Positions 37,270 to 45,230 of a stretch of 64,000 bases of DNA are shown one piece after another; position 1 is the stretch's first letter, and each line of letters begins with the position of its first letter. The stretch comes from Longimonas halophila. GTDB taxonomy: Bacteria; Bacteroidota; Rhodothermia; Rhodothermales; Salinibacteraceae. The notes under the pieces were generated by a model. That model saw only the letters and a list, made by a program, of their open reading frames with translations, had not been told where the DNA came from and searched no databases. The stretch lies in contig NZ_PDEP01000012.1 in NCBI RefSeq assembly GCF_002554705.1, forward strand, positions 38,176 through 102,175, read 5' to 3'. The translations under genes and the position numbers were made by a program.

Positions 37270-39066
37270 CTACAACGCCACCGCCAGCCCCACATGCACG
37301 CGTCCGTTGGCGGGGCTGCCGTCGTCGGGGTTCATCGCATAGCTGATGTTGATGCGCCCAAGTCCGGTGCTGAGTTCGGCGCCAATCCCCGCACTCGGAT
37401 GCCACGATCGCTGGCCCGCACGTCGCGCCCCCGAGCGCCCCTCCATGGCGGGCCGGTCTACGCCCCCGACCTCGGCAAATGCAAACACAAACGAGCTCCG
37501 GTCCACAAACAAGCGATACTCCGCAAGTCCGCGTCCCACCACGCGCCCTGAGAAACGATCCTCATCGTATCCCCGCAGCGACTCATAGCCGCCCAGCCGA
37601 AACAGGTCGCTCGGGTCATAGGTGTCGGCGAGCAGCGCGCGGGCCTCAGCCCCCAACACCAGCGTGTGCCGCCTGCCCAGCGGCCAAAAGGTGCGCAGAT
37701 GCCCGTCGAGGCGGGTCTGCTGTGTGGTGGACTGCGTGCGCAGCGTATCGCGCTCTATCACGGTGCGGCGCGTGCGCTGCTGGCGGCCCTGCTCCACAAG
37801 CACATCGGCACGGAGCCCCTGGCGCGGCGCACGGCGGCGGTCGGTCTGGTCGATGCGCAGCCCCACCCCGCCCAGCCAGGCGCTGCTGCGTGCCACGCGC
37901 TGCGCGCCGTCCTGCAGGGTTTGCCCCTGCGGCCCCGGACGCGTAACGGCCCGCCGCACCGATCCGCGCAAATGCCAGTCGCTTCGCACCTCGTAGCCCA
38001 GACTGCCTCGATAGGTGCGCGCGCTGTACGACGAATCGCGCTGCTCGCCGGCAAAAACGACCTCTGCATCCAGCGCCTGCCCAAACACGAACGGATCGCG
38101 CAGCCGCACATCGACCGTGCTGGAGCGCCCTGGGCGGCGGTCGAGCGCAAGGTCGGCTTCGCGTCCGCCCCCAAACAGATTCTCCAGCTCCAGCCGTCCA
38201 GATCCCACAAACGAGGTGCTCTCCTCCGCGCCGCCGTCGGGGAGCACGCCCACCACCAGATCGAACACGCCCGGCGGACGCTCCTCCAGCGCAAACGTGA
38301 GCGTGGCCCCGCCGTCGGGGTCTACCTGTAGAGCGGGCGCCTCAACCTGCGCAAACAATCCCGTGTCCTGGAGCGCAGTACGGAGCGCCTCGGGGTCGTA
38401 GTTGCGAAGCGGCGCCTCGTACGTAAGCCCCGCTGCCCGCGCCACGTAAGCGGGATTCGTACGCTCGGCGCCGTCGAGTTCGACCGCCTTCAGCCAGAGC
38501 TGCGGCCCCTCGTCGATGGCCAGGGTCACAGCAACAGCACGGTCACCTGTCGGGTCGAGTGCGTCTACGTGCACCGTAGCGAGCGGATAGCCCTCCGCCC
38601 GATACGCCTCACGGAGCGCGCGCAGGTCGGTGTCAAGCACGTACTGGTTGAGCGGCTTGCCTGCACGAAGCTGCATGGCGCGGCGGAGAGCCGCCTCCGA
38701 GAGCGCCTCGTGGCCGGTAAACTGAACGGCATCGACGGTGGTCTGCGGACCACGCGTCACGTAGAAAGTAGCGTAGGGCGGCGCGTTCGGGTGCACAGTT
38801 GCCGAATCGACGGTCGCCTGCAGGTAGCCCTGCCGTTGGTAGTGGTGCGTGAGGGCCCGGGCGGCAGCGCGCACCGAATCGGATGGAGGCGGCTCCACAC
38901 GATTGGGCCACGCCTCGGTGGTGCCCTCAACCACCACCGTCCAGCGTTCTGCCTCCGCATCCCCCGAACGGCCCACCTCTTGCCCCATGGCCAACGACAT
39001 CGTTGCGGCGCACCCGGCCACGCAGAGCAACCCAACTCGTATGCATCGGTATATGATGCTGAACAT
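37270..39066 (-). CDS. Omp85/TamA-like outer membrane protein
   Basis: 598 residues. N-terminal signal segment (IRVGLLCVAGCAATMSLAMG), then about three POTRA-like repeats (ALTHHYQRQGYLQATVDSAT, ALREAYRAEGYPLATVHVDA, ALQDTGLFAQVEAPAL). The C-terminal beta-barrel of the bacterial surface antigen (D15) family includes FRLGGYESLRGYDEDRFSG. It assembles or exports proteins at the outer membrane. It is shorter than BamA, nearer to TamA or patatin-linked forms. Start 19 bp from a divergent small gene. Confidence 0.9.
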   Translation of the reverse strand: MFSIIYRCIRVGLLCVAGCAATMSLAMGQEVGRSGDAEAERWTVVVEGTTEAWPNRVEPPPSDSVRAAARALTHHYQRQGYLQATVDSATVHPNAPPYATFYVTRGPQTTVDAVQFTGHEALSEAALRRAMQLRAGKPLNQYVLDTDLRALREAYRAEGYPLATVHVDALDPTGDRAVAVTLAIDEGPQLWLKAVELDGAERTNPAYVARAAGLTYEAPLRNYDPEALRTALQDTGLFAQVEAPALQVDPDGGATLTFALEERPPGVFDLVVGVLPDGGAEESTSFVGSGRLELENLFGGGREADLALDRRPGRSSTVDVRLRDPFVFGQALDAEVVFAGEQRDSSYSARTYRGSLGYEVRSDWHLRGSVRRAVTRPGPQGQTLQDGAQRVARSSAWLGGVGLRIDQTDRRRAPRQGLRADVLVEQGRQQRTRRTVIERDTLRTQSTTQQTRLDGHLRTFWPLGRRHTLVLGAEARALLADTYDPSDLFRLGGYESLRGYDEDRFSGRVVGRGLAEYRLFVDRSSFVFAFAEVGGVDRPAMEGRSGARRAGQRSWHPSAGIGAELSTGLGRINISYAMNPDDGSPANGRVHVGLAVAL

Positions 39067-39085
39067 CTTTGTCCACCCACGCTAT

Positions 39086-39439
39086 GTGCCTGTGCGTACT
39101 GCTGTTGCTGCGTTTTCGTGCTGGATGGCGCTCCTCGGTGCGATGTCGTACGGCATCCAACCTTCGCCCTCGCCGGGTGTTGCGCCCGCCGACACCATGC
39201 GTGTGTCCCTTGCAACAGGCGAGGTGCTCACCACCATGCTGCCCGAAACCGTGGGCGAGACTACGGTGGAGCGCTACCGTCTGGTGGAGGGGCCGCCGTT
39301 CAGTGGCGTAGCTCGCCGCTCCCTGGTCTGGCCCGCCGCCAACGCCGATCCCGGCACCTACAACCTGGTGCTGGTACCCGCTACCGAATCTCCCACCGAT
39401 ACGCTTGTGGTACAGGTTCAGGTGGACACCAACGGATAG
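39086..39439 (+). CDS. Small exported protein with an Ig-like domain
   Basis: 117 residues if it starts at the GTG 39086; an ATG at 39053 would overlap the divergent gene. Hydrophobic N-terminus (VAAFSCWMALLGAMSYG), then a beta-rich domain (VSLATGEVLTTMLPETVGET, SLVWPAANADPGTYNLVLVP) ending DTLVVQVQVDTNG, in the style of putative Ig-fold domains. It precedes msrB by 38 bp on the same strand. No known function. Confidence 0.55.
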   Translation: MPVRTAVAAFSCWMALLGAMSYGIQPSPSPGVAPADTMRVSLATGEVLTTMLPETVGETTVERYRLVEGPPFSGVARRSLVWPAANADPGTYNLVLVPATESPTDTLVVQVQVDTNG

Positions 39440-39486
39440 CGTCGCCCTGTTCATCGCTCGCATCTTTCACAGTCCCGATGCCACCT

Positions 39487-40104
39487 ATGAATCGCGCCAC
39501 CTTCTTGAAAGGCCTCGCCGCTGCCCTTGCCGCGCCAAGCGTGCTTATTGGATGCCAGAACGGCCAGTCGGCCCCCGGCTCCGTCGCAGCTTCCGACACG
39601 CTCCAGGTTGCCCCAGCCCCGCCCGATGCTCGCGTCTTCAGCGAGGGCATTCAGGCGGATACCATGCACGTGCATCCCGCTGTAGAAACCGTCGGCGAAT
39701 CCCGCCGCAGCGCCGACGAATGGCGCGAACTGGTGGGCAACGACGCCTATCGCATCCTCTTTGAAGCAGGCACCGAACCGCGCTACAGCAGCCCGCTCCT
39801 GGAGGAAAGCCGCCGGGGCACGTTTATCTGCGCGGCCTGCCACCTGCCGCTGTTTCCATCCTCCACCAAGTACGAAAGCGGCACCGGCTGGCCCAGCTTC
39901 TGGGCGCCCCTTGACGGACGCCTGGGCACGCAGCGCGACACGAGCGCGGGCATGGTGCGCACCGAGTACCACTGCGCCCGCTGCGGCGGCCATCAGGGCC
40001 ATGTCTTTCAAGACGGCCCCGACCCCACCGGACTCCGCTACTGCAACAACGGTCTGGCGCTGGCCTTTGCCCCCGAAGACGAATCATTGCCGGAGCTGCG
40101 GTAA
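39487..40104 (+). CDS. msrB: Peptide-methionine (R)-S-oxide reductase, lipoprotein form
   Basis: 205 residues from the ATG at 39487 (39478 also possible). The N-terminus MNRATFLKGLAAALAAPSVL then IGC predicts a lipoprotein, so the enzyme acts in the envelope. Zinc-binding pairs are in CAACHLPLF and CARCGGHQGHVF. The catalytic Cys is in GLRYCNNGLAL. It reduces the R epimer of methionine sulfoxide. MsrA for the S epimer follows 69 bp downstream, giving a complete exported repair pair. Confidence 0.95.
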   Translation: MNRATFLKGLAAALAAPSVLIGCQNGQSAPGSVAASDTLQVAPAPPDARVFSEGIQADTMHVHPAVETVGESRRSADEWRELVGNDAYRILFEAGTEPRYSSPLLEESRRGTFICAACHLPLFPSSTKYESGTGWPSFWAPLDGRLGTQRDTSAGMVRTEYHCARCGGHQGHVFQDGPDPTGLRYCNNGLALAFAPEDESLPELR

Positions 40105-40173
40105 GATGGGTTGCGGTCTGAAGCCGCAGGAGACGTTCACGCCTGCTCTTTTCCAACAACTGTGTTTCCCCCT

Positions 40174-40848
40174 ATGCGAACCTTGCTCTTTACTCTCCTC
40201 CTTGCCAGCACAACGCTGCTGCTGGGCTGCGCCGACGCCTCCTCCACGCAGTCCGACGCCTCCGCTGATACGTCGGATGTGGACATCAGCGCCCTCGCGC
40301 AGCCCGACACCGCTACATTCGCGGGCGGATGCTTCTGGTGCATGGAGCCGCCGTACGACAAGCTCGACGGCGTGGCCGCCACCATCTCCGGCTTCTCCGG
40401 CGGCGATGTCGTGGATCCCTCCTACGACCAGGTTACCGGAGGCGGTACCGGGCACACCGAGGTCGTGCAGGTCATCTATGATGCCGAGGTCGTTGACTAC
40501 GAGACGCTGCTGGAGGTCTACTGGCGCAACATCGACCCGCTCGACGATGGCGGACAGTTCTGCGACCGCGGCGATAGCTATCGCCCCGCCATCTTTGCGC
40601 ATGACGACACGCAGCAGGATCTCGCCGCATCCACCAAGGCCGATGTGCAGGAGCGCTTCGACGATGAGGTCGTTGTGCCCATCCAGCCGTTTGAGGCGTT
40701 CTACGCAGCCGAAACCTACCACCAGAACTACTACCAGAAGAATCCCGGCCACTACAACCGCTACCGCCAGGGCTGCGGACGCGATGCGCGTCTGGAGGAA
40801 CTCTGGGGCGAGGAAGCCGGCGCTACGTATCTGACGTCGGATGCGTGA
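40174..40848 (+). CDS. msrA: Peptide-methionine (S)-S-oxide reductase, lipoprotein form
   Basis: 224 residues from the ATG at 40174. Lipobox in LLASTTLLLGCADAS. The active site is FAGGCFWCMEPPYDKLDG with the catalytic Cys. GGTGHTEVVQVIYD and AAETYHQNYYQKNPG are family signatures. It repairs the S epimer of methionine sulfoxide in envelope proteins. It is in tandem with msrB. Confidence 0.96.
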   Translation: MRTLLFTLLLASTTLLLGCADASSTQSDASADTSDVDISALAQPDTATFAGGCFWCMEPPYDKLDGVAATISGFSGGDVVDPSYDQVTGGGTGHTEVVQVIYDAEVVDYETLLEVYWRNIDPLDDGGQFCDRGDSYRPAIFAHDDTQQDLAASTKADVQERFDDEVVVPIQPFEAFYAAETYHQNYYQKNPGHYNRYRQGCGRDARLEELWGEEAGATYLTSDA

Positions 40849-41459
40849 TTCGATGTGGCTCCTATCATTCCGGGTGCCTGCTAACTGAGTCGGAGATGGT
40901 TCGGCTTCTGCCGACTGCCGTCGGCATTCGCTCACCATGACACGCTTGGTGGGAGGGTGGAGTAGTTTGGAAGCACCACAGACATCCCCCCTTAGAACCT
41001 GTTTGGGTTTTGGTTTGACGGCGAGAGCGAGGGCCGCTGAGGCGAAAATTGGACCCCAATCGAGGTTCGTAACTGGGGCTACGGGCCGAAACGAGGGCGA
41101 AGCCCGACTCACGCCAGTAGATTAGGGGCAATTTGCACCAGGGGCATGACCTTCGGCCCCAGCCCAGCGGAGCCGCTCGGAGCCCAAAATAAGAAATCAA
41201 AACAGGTTCTTAATCCCCCTTCAGCCGAGGGGAGAGACAACCGAAAGAGTCCCGCTTCCACCTGCTCCCCTGGAGAGGGGAGCTGTCGCGCCAGCGACTG
41301 AGGGGTGGATACGTAGTGGCCTGAGGACCGCTAAACAGATACGAGCCTCGTGACGAGATGACATTCGTGAGCCGCAACTGCGTACGTCTGCTCTAACCTA
41401 TCGCATCATCTACACGCCCACCGTATCGCCGTCCCTCTGTATCCCCCTAAATTACCTCA
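40849..41459. repeat. Long intergenic block with repeats and a MITE
   Basis: 611 bp without a gene. 40892-40958 is a partial copy of the 3786-3907 repeat (GAGATGGTTCGGC, CTCACCATGACACGCTTGGT). 40995-41209 is the MITE listed separately. 41328-41340 is GCTAAACAGATAC, identical to the terminus of the MITE at 2534. The mutY promoter must lie after about 41380. Confidence 0.75.
40995..41209. mobile_element. 215-bp MITE with TTA target duplication
   Basis: Starts GAACCTGTTT and ends AAACAGGTTC, with 10-bp perfect terminal inverted repeats and further similarity inside (GGGTTTTGG at one end, GATTTC at the other, inverted). Flanked by TTA at 40992-40994 and 41210-41212. Non-coding. A 3-bp TNA duplication occurs in some IS5-family groups, but the parent element is not in the window. 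Confidence 0.8.
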
Positions 41460-42584
41460 GTGGCTGACCTCGACCTTCCCGACATCACCGACGCCCACCG
41501 CACGCGCTTTCGCACGGCGCTTCTGGACTGGTATCACGATGTGAAGCGCGAGATGCCGTGGCGTAACACCGACGATCCGTATCGCATCTGGGTGTCGGAG
41601 ATCATGCTGCAGCAGACCCGCGTGGATCAGGCAGAGCCATACTACCAGCGCTTCACCGACGCCTTTCCGACCGTGCACGACCTGGCCGAGGCCGAGCGCG
41701 ATGCGGTGCTGCAACAGTGGGAGGGCCTGGGCTACTACTCGCGCGCTCGCTATCTGCACGAGGCCGCACAGACCGTCGTGCGCGAGCACGGCGGCACGGT
41801 GCCCAGCACGTACGACGGACTCAAATCGCTCAAAGGCATCGGTCCGTACACCGCGGCGGCGGTCGCGTCAATTGCCTTCGGGAAGGCCCATGGCGTGCTC
41901 GATGGCAACGTGATTCGCGTTCTAACGCGCGTTTTCGCGATCGAAGAGGACTCGACCCGCAGCGCCACGCGCCGCCGCCTGCAAGCCCTGGCGGATGCAC
42001 TGGTTGACCCTGACGAACCCGGCAACGCGAATCAGGCGCTCATGGAACTGGGCGCTACGGTCTGCACGCCGCGCAATCCGGCGTGTGGCGAATGCGTGCT
42101 GGAACCGGTGTGCGAAGCCGCAGACGCGGGCCATCCTGAGCGCTACCCCGTCACGCCCGAGAGCAAGCCCATTCCGCACCACGACATTGCCGTGGGGCTC
42201 GTGTTCGACGAAGCAGGCCGCCTGCTCATCCAGCGCCGCCCCGACGACGCCATGCTGGGCGGCTTGTGGGAGTTTCCGGGCGGAAAGTGCGAGGAGGGCG
42301 AATCCCCCGATGCCGCGTGCCGACGCGAACTGCAGGAGGAACTGGGCATCACGGTGGAGACCGACGCCCTCTTCTATACGCTGAAGCACGCCTACTCGCA
42401 CTTCAAAATCACGCTACACGCCTATCCGTGTCGCATTGTGGACGGCACGCCCACACCCGAAATCGACCAGCCTATGCAATGGGTCACCGTCGACGAACTG
42501 GCCGACTACGCCTTTCCCCGCGCCAACCGCAAGCTCATCGAAGAGCTCAAGCGCCGCGAGTACGCGCCGTCGCTGTTTGATTGA
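41460..42584 (+). CDS. mutY: A/G-specific adenine DNA glycosylase MutY
   Basis: 374 residues from a GTG start. Removes adenine opposite 8-oxoguanine. The helix-hairpin-helix region has VSEIMLQQTRV (catalytic Glu), LKGIGPYTAAAVASIA and GVLDGNVIRVLTR (catalytic Asp). Four Cys for the iron-sulfur cluster lie in CTPRNPACGECVLEPVC. The C-terminal domain, about residues 273-297, keeps a perfect Nudix box (GX5EX7REUXEEXGU), which is degenerate in E. coli MutY. Confidence 0.96.
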   Translation: MADLDLPDITDAHRTRFRTALLDWYHDVKREMPWRNTDDPYRIWVSEIMLQQTRVDQAEPYYQRFTDAFPTVHDLAEAERDAVLQQWEGLGYYSRARYLHEAAQTVVREHGGTVPSTYDGLKSLKGIGPYTAAAVASIAFGKAHGVLDGNVIRVLTRVFAIEEDSTRSATRRRLQALADALVDPDEPGNANQALMELGATVCTPRNPACGECVLEPVCEAADAGHPERYPVTPESKPIPHHDIAVGLVFDEAGRLLIQRRPDDAMLGGLWEFPGGKCEEGESPDAACRRELQEELGITVETDALFYTLKHAYSHFKITLHAYPCRIVDGTPTPEIDQPMQWVTVDELADYAFPRANRKLIEELKRREYAPSLFD

Positions 42585-42815
42585 GGGAAGCGATATGGCT
42601 GCCAATGGGCGAACGATGCTTGTCCCATCTCATTCAGCAGGCCCTCGGCTTTGCAAGTAGTATGGCTATTCGTGACAACGCTCGGCGCACGTAACGCACC
42701 TCCGCAGACGCCGAGTAGCAGAAGGTATAAGGTTCCTGTCTGTTACCATTACAGATATAGCTGCGTCTTTATGTAGTGATCGCATATCCTATTCGTTTAA
42801 AGCCGTTACACTGTG

Positions 42816-43706
42816 ATGCTGTCCCTCCGAATCCGTCCCCGATTCGTTGCCTCACTTGCCGCTGTCGCCCTCAGCGCAATTCTACTGATGCCGCTCTCGG
42901 CATCTGCGCAAACGTCTTCTTCAAGCGACACTGCAGAGGACGCTATCGACGAAGACCCACACGCCTCTCGCCTCGTTTTTTCCAACACCGCCCGTCCGCT
43001 GGGTGCCGACGAAGTCTATGTCTCGCTCTCCAGCATTGTCGTCCCGCAGCTTGGATACGGTATCACGGACTGGCTGGGCGTCGAGATCGGTGGCCAGTTC
43101 ATCCCCGAACTCAATCCGAAACTGTTCTACATCGACCCCATTGCCCAGATCTGGCAGCGCGACGAGCTGCACGTCGCCGTAGGAAGCCGACTGAGTATGG
43201 TACGCGGGCGCCAGTATGGAATTGGCACCCGCTCACGCGTCCTTGCTACGAGCGATGCTCTTATTCTCGACGAAAGCTGGGATGCCCACTGGCAGCCCGA
43301 AGTGCTGGCCACAGTGGCCGGATCACGCGGGGCGCTCACGGGTGGAGTCGGACTTCACGTCTCCACCACCGCGTCAGACCTGGGCGGCTCGTATCTTGAC
43401 AGCGCTTACCTGAAGGTGGGGGCAGAACTGCAACTCCTGTCGTGGATGCGCTTCATCTCTGAGTCCGAAGTCCACGGCGGGTACACCGACCGAGTGTTGG
43501 CTCAGGTGCGTACCCCCGACGGCGACTCCAGTACGCAGTTCATCGAATCAACAGGTGCGTATCTGCAGTCGGCCAATGCGCTGCGCCTGCATGGCGATCA
43601 CTTTGCCACCGAACTCGGCATCGGCGTGCAGGCCCTTACCGACCCGGTTATCTCAACCGACGACACCTCGCTCTTTGGAGTGATCCGGTTTACCTATCAG
43701 TTTTAG
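42816..43706 (+). CDS. Predicted outer membrane beta-barrel protein
   Basis: 296 residues from the ATG at 42816. Signal peptide up to LLMPLSASAQ. The rest alternates hydrophobic and polar residues in strand-length runs (SIVVPQLGYGITDWLGVEIG, GGQFIPELNPKLF) and ends TSLFGVIRFTYQF, with the terminal Phe typical of outer membrane barrels. No specific family recognised. Confidence 0.7.
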   Translation: MLSLRIRPRFVASLAAVALSAILLMPLSASAQTSSSSDTAEDAIDEDPHASRLVFSNTARPLGADEVYVSLSSIVVPQLGYGITDWLGVEIGGQFIPELNPKLFYIDPIAQIWQRDELHVAVGSRLSMVRGRQYGIGTRSRVLATSDALILDESWDAHWQPEVLATVAGSRGALTGGVGLHVSTTASDLGGSYLDSAYLKVGAELQLLSWMRFISESEVHGGYTDRVLAQVRTPDGDSSTQFIESTGAYLQSANALRLHGDHFATELGIGVQALTDPVISTDDTSLFGVIRFTYQF

Positions 43707-43797
43707 CCGCGCCTGCTGATGCTCATCACATTCTCCACCTGCGGGCGGATGCACCCGTGCATCTGCCCGTTTTAATTGAGCCAAGTTGCCTCCTATG

Positions 43798-43845
43798 AAT
43801 TGTCATTTTGAGCGAAGCGGAGCGGAGTCGAAAAATCTCCTTGGT
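43798..43845 (+). repeat. Dispersed repeat word cluster
   Basis: ATTGTCATTTTGAGCGAAGC followed by GGAGCGGAGTCGAAAAATCTC. An inverted relative lies at 32738-32805 and a weaker one inside the cas1-cas2 gap near 4287. It sits in the 231-bp gap between two barrel-like genes; nothing else is seen there. Confidence 0.7.
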
Positions 43846-43937
43846 TCAGTTGTTTTGGTTTCATTGGAAGAACTTCCCCACAAGGAATCTATCGGTCTCC
43901 TTAAGAGCAATTTTGGATTTATAGGTATCACAATCAG

Positions 43938-44477
43938 ATGATCACACGTTTTCTCATTCCGCTGTTCGCACTCGCGCTGACCCTTCCTGCCACTGCTCAG
44001 CAGGCCCCCAGGCCGCTCCAGACGACCGAGCCGCCGCGCGCATGGATCGGTCTGAGTACGGGGCTTGGACACGGCGCCGGTAGTGCCGCCAACGTCAGCG
44101 CCGGGGCGAACATCACTATTGGACGGCGCACCAGCGCATGGGTCGGACAGGTCGCTGCCAATGGGAACTGGAGCACCGAATCGCGCCCCGAGAATGCCGA
44201 GCGCCCGTACGCCACCCATGCCGGGCTGAGCCTGGGACGCGTGTGGACAACCTCCGAAACGGTCGTGGCTGGATTTGCCGGGCCTGCGCTGGGATGGGAA
44301 CGCGTTCGCAGCGGCTCCACGCACCGTGCACCGGGCCTCCTTCTGGGCGCACAGTTTTTCATCACTCCCACTGAAGGACTCGGGCTGGGTCTGGACACCT
44401 TTGTATTCGCTCACCCCGACCGTCCGCAGTTTGGCGTGCGGGTCGCCATTCAGATCGGCAATGCATGGACGCGGTAG
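43938..44477 (+). CDS. Small exported beta-barrel-like protein
   Basis: 179 residues. Signal peptide MITRFLIPLFALALTLPATAQ. Predicted strands such as AWIGLSTGLGHGAGSAANVS, WVGQVAANGNWS and GLLLGAQFFITPT suggest a small outer membrane barrel. The C-terminus is FGVRVAIQIGNAWTR, without a terminal Phe. Function unknown. It is convergent with the DUF4126 gene. Confidence 0.6.
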   Translation: MITRFLIPLFALALTLPATAQQAPRPLQTTEPPRAWIGLSTGLGHGAGSAANVSAGANITIGRRTSAWVGQVAANGNWSTESRPENAERPYATHAGLSLGRVWTTSETVVAGFAGPALGWERVRSGSTHRAPGLLLGAQFFITPTEGLGLGLDTFVFAHPDRPQFGVRVAIQIGNAWTR

Positions 44478-44555
44478 CGTCTAAGAGCCTGACAGGCTCC
44501 ACACTCTACCGCACACCAAAGGCAACAAATCGCAAATCCAAAATCCGAAGCCAGT

Positions 44556-45125
44556 TTACGAGACGGAGGGGCGCCGTGCTCGGAATCGGCGTACGCCATA
44601 CACCAGCAGCGCTACAAATGCTGCCAGCGCCACGAGCGGCGCGATGATCGCCAGAATTGTAAACAGCAGCGAGCCGCCCGCCTCGCCGGTAGACACCAGC
44701 GAGTTGCCAAGTCCGCCCGTGGAGGCGCTACTTGCCCCACGTAACAGCACCGTGCCGCCCTGCACCGCACCTGCCGATCCGCCCCCGGCCATCAGGGCCA
44801 GTGCCCACTGCATAAACGGCGACGCGTCGCCCAGGGTCGATGCCGTGAGGAGGGTGCCCGCCGCCACGGCCATGGGCGTAGCCAGCGTATCCAGCAGATT
44901 GTCGACCCACGGGATGTAGTACGCCCCAATCTCAATCAGCGCGGCAACGGCCAGCACCGCCGTAGCCAGTGGCGAACCCAGCCAGGCAAACTCCTCGGCC
45001 AGCGGCAACTCACCCGAAAGCGCAGCTACGTTCGCGCCCAACGGCGGAATGAACACACGCAGCCCCGCCGCCGCACTCAACCCGATGCCAACGGCCACCG
45101 CAAGAATCGTTTCGATGGGAGTCAT
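44556..45125 (-). CDS. DUF4126 family membrane protein
   Basis: 189 residues from the ATG at 45125. Several hydrophobic helices (ILAVAVGIGLSAAAGLRVF, PLATAVLAVAALIEIGAYYI, LFTILAIIAPLVALAAFVAL) with GLRVFIPPLGAN and YYIPWVDNLLDTLATP, the family's conserved phrases. Function unknown. The region upstream carries the 28-bp palindrome at 45161. Confidence 0.88.
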   Translation of the reverse strand: MTPIETILAVAVGIGLSAAAGLRVFIPPLGANVAALSGELPLAEEFAWLGSPLATAVLAVAALIEIGAYYIPWVDNLLDTLATPMAVAAGTLLTASTLGDASPFMQWALALMAGGGSAGAVQGGTVLLRGASSASTGGLGNSLVSTGEAGGSLLFTILAIIAPLVALAAFVALLVYGVRRFRARRPSVS

Positions 45126-45160
45126 GAGAGATGTGGATTCGTGCGTACATTGTGTTGTTC

Positions 45161-45188
45161 GTAGTGACACGGCGCGCCGTGTCCCTAC
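45161..45188. repeat. 28-bp palindrome, second copy
   Basis: GTAGTGACACGGCG followed by CGCCGTGTCCCTAC. It differs from the perfect palindrome at 31143-31170 by a single base. Lies between the DUF4126 start and the end of the S10 peptidase gene. Confidence 0.85.
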
Positions 45189-45230
45189 AACACGTGAAAA
45201 CTATCATTTCGATCACGAAATGACGTCCTC

